In this document: positions 58,475-64,000 of the stretch, one piece after another | Numbering within the stretch: the first letter of the stretch is position 1 | How the letters are laid out: every line of letters starts with the position of its first letter | Assembly: GCA_003254925.1 (NCBI GenBank) | Contig: QANZ01029190.1 | Coordinates: 1-64,000, forward strand | Source: Chamaecrista fasciculata | Lineage: Eukaryota; Streptophyta; Magnoliopsida; Fabales; Fabaceae | Direction of reading: 5' to 3' | DNA length: 64,000 nt | Program-made: the position numbers and the translations under genes | Notes under the pieces: generated by a model | Told to the model about the DNA's origin: nothing | What the model saw: only the letters and a program-made list of their open reading frames with translations | Database searches by the model: none

Positions 58475-58654
58475 TCTTATATTATATGGCTCCACCCCTT
58501 TCTGGTCATCCATGTTTAAAACTATAGTCTATAAAATTAAAAATAAGAGAAAATTTATTATTTGGTCTCTCTTTCTTTACTAAGTTAACAATTTAGTCCC
58601 TTATTTATTTTACATACATATTTGCGTGCCCGTTAGGATACGCAAAACCTCTAG
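58475..58654 (+). mobile_element. Short non-autonomous Helitron, copy 4 (intact ends)
   Basis: It begins TCTTATATTATATGGCTCC, ends with the hairpin TTTGCGT...ACGCAAA (58621-58646) five bases before CTAG, and is inserted exactly between A and T with no target duplication. These are the standard features of a Helitron. At 180 bp it is the same size as copy 1. Confidence 0.88.
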
Positions 58655-59670
58655 TATATATATATACGCGCGGGGGAGCAACGGTCGGAATAGTCAAGCT
58701 CAGCATGAACGTTATATATTTAATATTGATATGATTTTTTATTTACCAACTTATATATTGATATGATGAAATACACGTGTGTTTGTGAGTGAGAAGCACC
58801 ATCCATGCAAAGAGAATTGTAGACGGAGCAGCTTGCATGAATTGATTTGGTGTATATATATTGCTTTTTAAGAAATATCAGAATTACTTCTATTTAATTA
58901 GCAGTTCAAAAAAAAATTTGAAATGTCTTTGAGAAGAGGACCAATAATATTGTGTCAGGTGTAGCACCAATGTTATATAAGGCACCAATATTATATAACA
59001 AATGATCCTCTTTCATTTGAAACACTATTAAGTGATATAGATAGTAATTTAATATTTCTTCTTCAATGAAAATATACGAAAAATGTAATCTTGATGAAAG
59101 ATAAAATTTATCAAATCTTAAGTATATATAATTAAACATGTAATAACTATACATGCTTTAACCCGATCCAACTCAATATAGGGCATCTATATAAATAATT
59201 GAGAAGGCTTTTATAGGATGAAAAGTGAAGTGTTTTTGCAATTGGAAGAAATAATAGTGAAGAACATTATCACGACATTGCAAAAGAGATTCATAGACCA
59301 CCTGCTTTAATTTCCACTAAACGAGGGAGCAGTAGGTCTCTCATTTTGGTAATTGGTATATATGTAACAAAGGCACCTTTTTAATGGACAAGATAATCAC
59401 ATGATTGAGAGATTGAGTGTGTGTGATCTTCAATTGACCATAAAGTTAATAGTGTTGCAGGTACCACATTGCTTTAATAGTTTGTGTCTTTCTTTAAAAG
59501 AAATATCACAGTTGTCCTTCTACATTTTCCAAGATATATTCACCCATACATAGAAGAATTTGGCTAGAAAGGGAGAGGATAAAGTTAGGTAAATAGAAAT
59601 CTAAGATATAAGGATTTTTTTACTTAATTTGACATTTTTATTTATTTTTTAAAATTTTCTAAAAAAAACG
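58655..59670. other. Intergenic DNA, no gene seen
   Basis: AT-rich, begins with a (TA)n tract and CGCGCGGGG near 58668. No coding exon recognised. Confidence 0.5.
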
Positions 59671-60585
59671 ATTGATCTGCACCGGACATACAAATGTCTG
59701 GTGCAGAACGGCCTCGTCTGTATAGACTAGCCTTCGTCTACTGTACAGATGAGGGCCAATCTGCTAAGGGAGTAAATATGTTACTCCCCAACAAGCTTCC
59801 CCAATCCCCACATGGCCACATTAATAAAAGATGAATCTGATTGGATTATTTTAAATTTGACATTTATTCTTACTGCACATTAACTCTCATCCATTTGGTC
59901 TCTCTTTTTAACCAATCTCCCCTTCACTATTCACAAAACACACCTTATGGAGAGAGAGTGAAAGTGAAAGAGTGAAATGAGTTGAGATGAAAAATATCTT
60001 AAAGTGAAAAGAGTGTGAAAAGAGTGGAACTAATAAAAGTTGACCATTATCACCATCTTTCACTTTCACACTTCATCTCAACTTATTTCGCTCTTTCACT
60101 TTCACTCTCTCCCGACAATCTGTGTTTTGTGAATAGTGAAGGGGAGAGGGGTTAAAAACAGAGACCAAATGGATGGAAATAGATCATCTACACTTCTTTT
60201 CTTTACCTTTCTTGTAGAGTATGAGAGAGAAAGGAAGAAAAAAGAAGAGAGAGAAAGAGAAAATATGAATTTTACTTCTTATTATTTTATAGAACCCACA
60301 GTTTGACTCTCTTCATCTTCCTTTCTCTCTTTAACTCCACAAAAAATATATGAAGAATAAAGATGATCCAATCCCCAAGTGGATGAGAGTTAATGTGTAG
60401 TAGTTGAGAATAAATGTAAAATTTAAAATAATTTAATTAGACTCATCTTTGATTAATGTGGGGGTTGGGGAGGCCCGCTGGGGAGTAAATATGAACTTGC
60501 TCTCTCAGTAGATTGGCCCTCATTTGCTATGCAGACGAGGTCGCTCTGCACCAGACACGTGTCTGTCTGATGCAGAACAACCAAT
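59671..60585. mobile_element. Nested inverted-repeat element with terminal hairpins
   Basis: Outer arms: ATTGATCTGCACCGGAC on the left is mirrored by the end ATGCAGAACAACCAAT; both continue with a CCTCGTCTG / CAGACGAGG block and a GAGGGCCAATCTGCT / AGATTGGCCCTC block. Each arm opens with its own hairpin (TGCACCGGACA...TGTCTGGTGCA). Inside lie two further palindromic MITEs at about 59889-60174 (CCATTTGGTCTCT / AGAGACCAAATGG) and 60181-60375 (GATCATCTACAC / AGATGATCC). No transposase. Confidence 0.8.
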
Positions 60586-60597
60586 TTTTTTTTTTGC

Positions 60598-60735
60598 AGA
60601 AAAATAAAAATAAAAATGTCAGATGTAGACATAAGTAAAGAAACCTTTACATCTAAGANAAAAATTGAAAAAATAAAAATAAAAATGTCAGATGTAGACA
60701 TAAGTAAAGAAACCTTTACATCTAAGATTTCTATT
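60598..60735. repeat. Direct duplication around a single N
   Basis: AATGTCAGATGTAGACATAA and its following ~40 bases occur at 60616 and again from 60686, with one N at 60659 in between. As at 56543, it looks like an unmerged overlap at an assembly join. Confidence 0.75.
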
Positions 60736-60904
60736 AACCTAACCTTTACATCTAAGATTTCTATATCACTTGTCTCCGACACAAAACAGATCACTGAATC
60801 CGATAGGGAAACAAGTGATACAAACGTCAACACAAAATGGTTTCAGTATCTGAATAAGATAGAGTACGGAATGACATTGAAATGTCATATAACAATACAG
60901 AAGT

Positions 60905-61204
60905 CTATAAAGACTTAACTCAAACTCCCACTAGACTAAGGCCACCACAAAATTTAACAAGAGCCATATGAGCATGATTTAAAAAATCCATAGGCAAGCC
61001 CTTAGTCGACAAATTTATCAACGAATGTTCACTAACGATGTGAACCAAATGAGTCTGATACAAAGATATCAAATTCAAGATTTGAACAAAACTAGATCCA
61101 AACAACAACGAAATCCAGTTGTGAGATAACACAAGACATTGAATCCGATAGGGAAAACAATGTTTCTCACCAACTGAACAAAATTGGATCCCAAAGTTGG
61201 ACAA
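60905..61204 (-). pseudogene. Copia RNase H tail fragment and polypurine-tract-like end
   Basis: The minus-strand frame includes HIVSEHSLINLSTKGLPMDF, close to the A-D-P-L-T-K-G-L-P motif near the end of copia RNase H. A purine-rich AGTGGGAGTTTGAG follows at about 60917-60930, like a polypurine tract next to a 3' LTR. The fragment is isolated and upstream pol domains are missing. Confidence 0.5.
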
Positions 61205-61248
61205 AATCCAACAGATACAACTGAATTACATCAAATGTCTTTTTAAGA

Positions 61249-61890
61249 CCAAATTGGACTGAATCCAATAATTATTACAAAGTTACCCAAATGCCTCTTG
61301 AAGGCCAAATTGGACTAAATCCAATAATTGTAACAAAGTTACCCAAATGCCTCTTGAAGGCCAAATTGGACAAAATCCAATACCTGTAGCAAAATTACTT
61401 CAGATGCTTGTAAAGGCCAAATTGGACTGAATCCAATAAATGTAACAAAGTTACTCAGATGCCTGTAAGGGTCAAGATTGGACTAAATCCAATAAATGTA
61501 ACAGAGTTACCTCAAATGTCTGTAAAGGTCAAAATTGGACTAAAACCAATAAATGTAACAAAGTTACCCAAATGCCTCTTGAAGGCCAAATTGGACTAAA
61601 TCTAATAATTGTAACAGAGTTACCTCAAATGCTTGTAAATGCCAAAATTGGACTAAAACCAATAAATGTAACGAAGTTACTTCAAATGCCTCTTAAAGGC
61701 CAAATTGGACTGAATCCAATGATTGTAACAATGTTACTGCAAATGCCTCTTGAAGGCCAAATTGGACTGAATCCAATAGATGTAACTAGTTAACCATATG
61801 CCTATAAGGGCCAAAATTGGACTAAAACCAATAAATGTAACAAAGTTACAACATACCAAAATTGGAGAAAATCCAATTAATGTTTACTCA
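61249..61890. repeat. 56-bp minisatellite, about 11 units
   Basis: Units start near 61249, 61305, 61361, 61417, 61473, 61529, 61585, 61642, 61699, 61757 and 61811, beginning CCAAATTGGACT(A/G)AATCC and ending around TGCCTCTTGAAGG. The 56-bp period is not a multiple of three, so the frames crossing it are not coding. Each unit contains the inverted pair TTGGA...TCCAA. Confidence 0.92.
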
Positions 61891-61959
61891 GACTCCCACT
61901 GGACCGAAATATTATCCAAAAAAAAAAAGGGCCACAAAATGCTCATACCAACATTTATA

Positions 61960-62148
61960 CTAAGTCTTTTCAGCAGCACCAAAATGGTTAAACACATTTG
62001 TTGGCCCAAGACCCCTCATAGCCAAATAATCAATTAAGATTTTCAAATACATGTTTAGGGACTCAAACCAAACATCATAATTAGTCCCAACAAAAGTTTT
62101 CACCACAGAAAGTTGCTTAAAACGAAAAGCTGATATGACCACTAACAA
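61960..62148 (-). pseudogene. Copia gag-like fragment
   Basis: The frame contains FVGTNYDVWFESLNMYLKI followed by a short Asp/Leu-type stretch and LAMR, resembling the N-terminal part of copia gag (G-x-N-Y-x-x-W...L..L..L.). Together with the RNase H tail at 60905-61204 on the same strand it suggests an internally deleted copia element. Confidence 0.45.
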
Positions 62149-62454
62149 ATGGGAAACAATAATTATGTCTCAAAACATAATTATAACACAAACTTTCCTT
62201 CACAAAATCAGCTTATGCAACCTAACGAAAGTTGTTAAAACCAGAAGCTGATTTGGCCATCAACAAATGGAAAATATTAATTATGTTTCAACAACATAAT
62301 TACAACACAAAATTTCCCTCACATAATCAGCTTATACAACTTTATGAAAGTTGCTAAAACCAGAAGCTGATTTGGCCATCAACAAATGGGAAATATTAAT
62401 TATGTTTCAACAACATAATTACAACACAAGATTTCCCTCACAGAATCAGCTTAT
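62108..62454. repeat. ~119-bp tandem repeat, three units, cut by a gap
   Basis: GAAAGTTG..TAAAACCAGAAG-type units begin near 62108, 62227 and 62346. The last ends in AATCAGCTTAT at the gap, so more units may be missing. Confidence 0.85.
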
Positions 62455-62492
62455 NNNNNNNNNNNNNNNNNNNNNNNNNNNNNNNNNNNNNN
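62455..62492. other. Assembly gap (38 Ns)
   Basis: Run of Ns following a tandem repeat and preceding a T-run, both hard to assemble. Confidence 0.99.
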
Positions 62493-62562
62493 TTTTTTTT
62501 TTTTTTAAAAAAAATCACTAGTTGAAAAAAAAATAGACCGAGTATTTATCAAAAAACAAATT

Positions 62563-63345
62563 ATTATGAAACAAATTGCCTCTGGTGTTTGGAATTGGTC
62601 TGCGCTTTCTTTTTCCTTCCCTCCTAATATCACTTTTGTCATTAAATCTGTTGCCTGCAATTCCCTTGTTTAAACCTCTGATTTTTGGACTTGGAAGTCT
62701 AATATCAATGGCAGGTTCGATCTTTAAATCTGCTTAATTATCAATTAGTTGTCAAGAGCAACATTCACAATTTGCATCAAAATTCTGGTAATTTTAACTG
62801 GTTATGGAAAATGCCCTGTCATTGTAGAAAACACTTCTTTATTTGGAAAACTCTGTGGAAGGCTATCCCTACTAATGATGTCCTAAGCTTGAGAGGAATC
62901 AATGTTGTTGTTGTGTGTCCAATTGGAATCCATTTACTATATTCTTAGAGATTGTTCTACCACTACTTGGGTTTGGTCTAAGAGTATGCATTTGCTTAAT
63001 GTCATTGATAATAATGATTTTAACTGTTGGTTAAAATTAATGCTGCTTGCACCAGCACTACCCATTCTTTGCCTAAATTTCCTCATGGAACTCTTTTCAC
63101 ATACATTATTTGGCATATATGGACTGCTAGAAACCACAAGATGTTGCTGATATTACCATACCTATAAACCCTTCTAGATTTGTACAAAGTAAGTGGTCTA
63201 CACCTCCTCAAGGGTGGGGGAAATTGAACTCCGATCATCCAAACAATTAACAACTTCTTGGATCTATTACTGCTGGGGGATTAATTAGATATCACTTTGG
63301 AAACTGGTGTGTAGGCTTTTCTAAACACTTGATATGGGTTTGTAT
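62563..63345 (+). pseudogene. LINE/RVT-type relic: zf-RVT and RNase H-like fragments
   Basis: In shifting frames the plus strand encodes NWLWKMPCHCRKHFFIWKTL then AIPTNDVLSLRGI (reverse-transcriptase zinc-binding domain), ILRDCSTTTWVW, then IIWHIWTARNHKML and AGGLIRYHFGNWCVGF (RNase H-like domain of plant non-LTR elements). Stops and frameshifts interrupt it, for example a stop after CNSLV near 62671. The reverse-transcriptase core is absent. This is a decayed 3' part of a LINE. Confidence 0.75.
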
Positions 63346-63863
63346 GTAGGATATACTAAGCTTATTATCGAGTCAAATTGGCTTTGATATGGCTTCGCAT
63401 TCAGGATATACTATAGAATCCAAATCACTCAAAGCAAGGTTACTATAGAATTCATATTAAGACTTGGGCACGTCACCTATCCAAATCCTATCTAAACATA
63501 TCGAGTGTGATAATCTATCCTTAAATATACTTTTGAGTCTTGATTTATAATTTGAGTTTTTTGAAAAAAGATTGAATGAATTAGTATGAAATCAAACTCT
63601 AGAATTATTAGTAAAATATTTAAATTCAAACTAATACCTATATCTATTTTAAATTTCAGATAAAATTAACAAAATCTCAAATATAAAAATATATTAGAAT
63701 AAAATCACAATTTAAATATAAACACATTAATAATTATCTCCTCTCAAAGTAAACACAATCACAGTTAATTAGGGTTCATTTACCATGTGTTACCCTTTGT
63801 TATTTCTTTACGCATGAGTCTGATAATCACTGGGTTTCTTCTTCTTCGAAATCACAGTCTAAC
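63346..63863. other. 5' flank of the terminal gene
   Basis: AT-rich DNA followed by a TTCTTCTTCTTCG leader just before the start codon at 63864. Confidence 0.45.
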
Positions 63864-64000
63864 ATGGCGGATCTCCGTCACCACCACCACCACCAAAATC
63901 AACCGCATTGCCTCTCCATCTCGCCACGCGCCACCGTGACCGCCGCCGCTAGCCCCAGAACATACCCTATGTACCCATACACACCCACAACGCCGGCTTC
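63864..64000 (+). CDS. Start of an unrecognised gene, truncated by the window end
   Basis: The frame opens MADLRHHHHHQNQPHCLSIS after a CT-rich leader and is open to the last base (45 full codons). Composition is sharply GC-rich (CCACCGTGACCGCCGCCGCT) against AT-rich flanks, as in a first exon. A His run, an Ala-rich patch and a Tyr/Pro/Thr-rich stretch (TYPMYPYTPTTP) are visible, all low-complexity. The domain that would name it lies outside the window. Confidence 0.6.
   Translation, partial: MADLRHHHHHQNQPHCLSISPRATVTAAASPRTYPMYPYTPTTPA

Noticed and set aside
61572-62037. Plus-strand frames with repeated GQIGLNP-type phrases
   Set aside because: They arise from the 56-bp tandem repeat. 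The period is not a multiple of three and frames break, so no protein is implied.
1-64000. CRISPR array, operon, phage or other prokaryotic system
   Set aside because: No regularly spaced short repeats with unique spacers, no clustered intronless genes with ribosome binding sites; the whole window is plant nuclear DNA.

Overview
The window is nuclear DNA of a dicot plant. Coding exons are separated by AT-rich GT..AG introns, intergenic DNA is AT-rich and full of plant transposons, and the gene set is plant-specific (U-box/ARM ligase, class III peroxidase, SAG101, plastid SufB, NRT1/PTR transporter). SAG101 is known from dicots and not from grasses, so a monocot is unlikely; the species cannot be read from the sequence. 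I see no bacterial operon, CRISPR array or tRNA/rRNA gene.

Layout. 0-3.3 kb: a Ty3/gypsy tail fragment, a Stowaway MITE and AT-rich DNA. 3.36-6.34 kb (+): a seven-exon SAM-domain protein, convergent with 6.56-7.12 kb (-), a two-AN1 zinc-finger stress-associated protein. 13.0-14.7 kb (+): an intronless U-box/ARM E3 ligase. 19.75-20.73 kb (-): an intronless class III peroxidase. 22.2-23.2 kb: an assembly gap. 24.5-27.2 kb (-): SAG101, four exons. 30.6-32.9 kb (+): plastid SufB, two exons. 34.3-36.6 kb (-): a CREG-family protein, five exons. 42.2-43.2 kb (+): an intronless DUF716/TMEM45-like membrane protein. 46.6-47.6 kb (+): an 87-residue protein of unknown function, two exons. 49.7-55.6 kb (-): an NRT1/PTR (NPF5-like) transporter whose introns are packed with transposons. 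57-63.4 kb: nested MITEs, a Helitron, a solo LTR, a copia remnant with two tandem-repeat blocks and a LINE fragment. 63.86 kb to the end (+): the first 45 codons of an unrecognised gene. The genes look like independent single-gene units with no shared pathway.

The most informative signal lies between the genes. Many MITEs can be delimited to the base by their target-site duplications: Mutator-type 9 bp, hAT 8 bp, Stowaway TA, and Helitron A/T insertion with CTAG ends. In addition, a dozen 10-22 bp insertions, mostly an oligo(T) or oligo(A) run plus a short unique tail, are each flanked by a 9-19 bp direct duplication. They look like extremely 5'-truncated retroposon stubs. Three isolated single Ns mark suspect assembly joins, two of them with the same sequence repeated on both sides. 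I found no convincing new multi-gene system. Exon boundaries were deduced by hand from GT..AG sites, reading phase and family knowledge.
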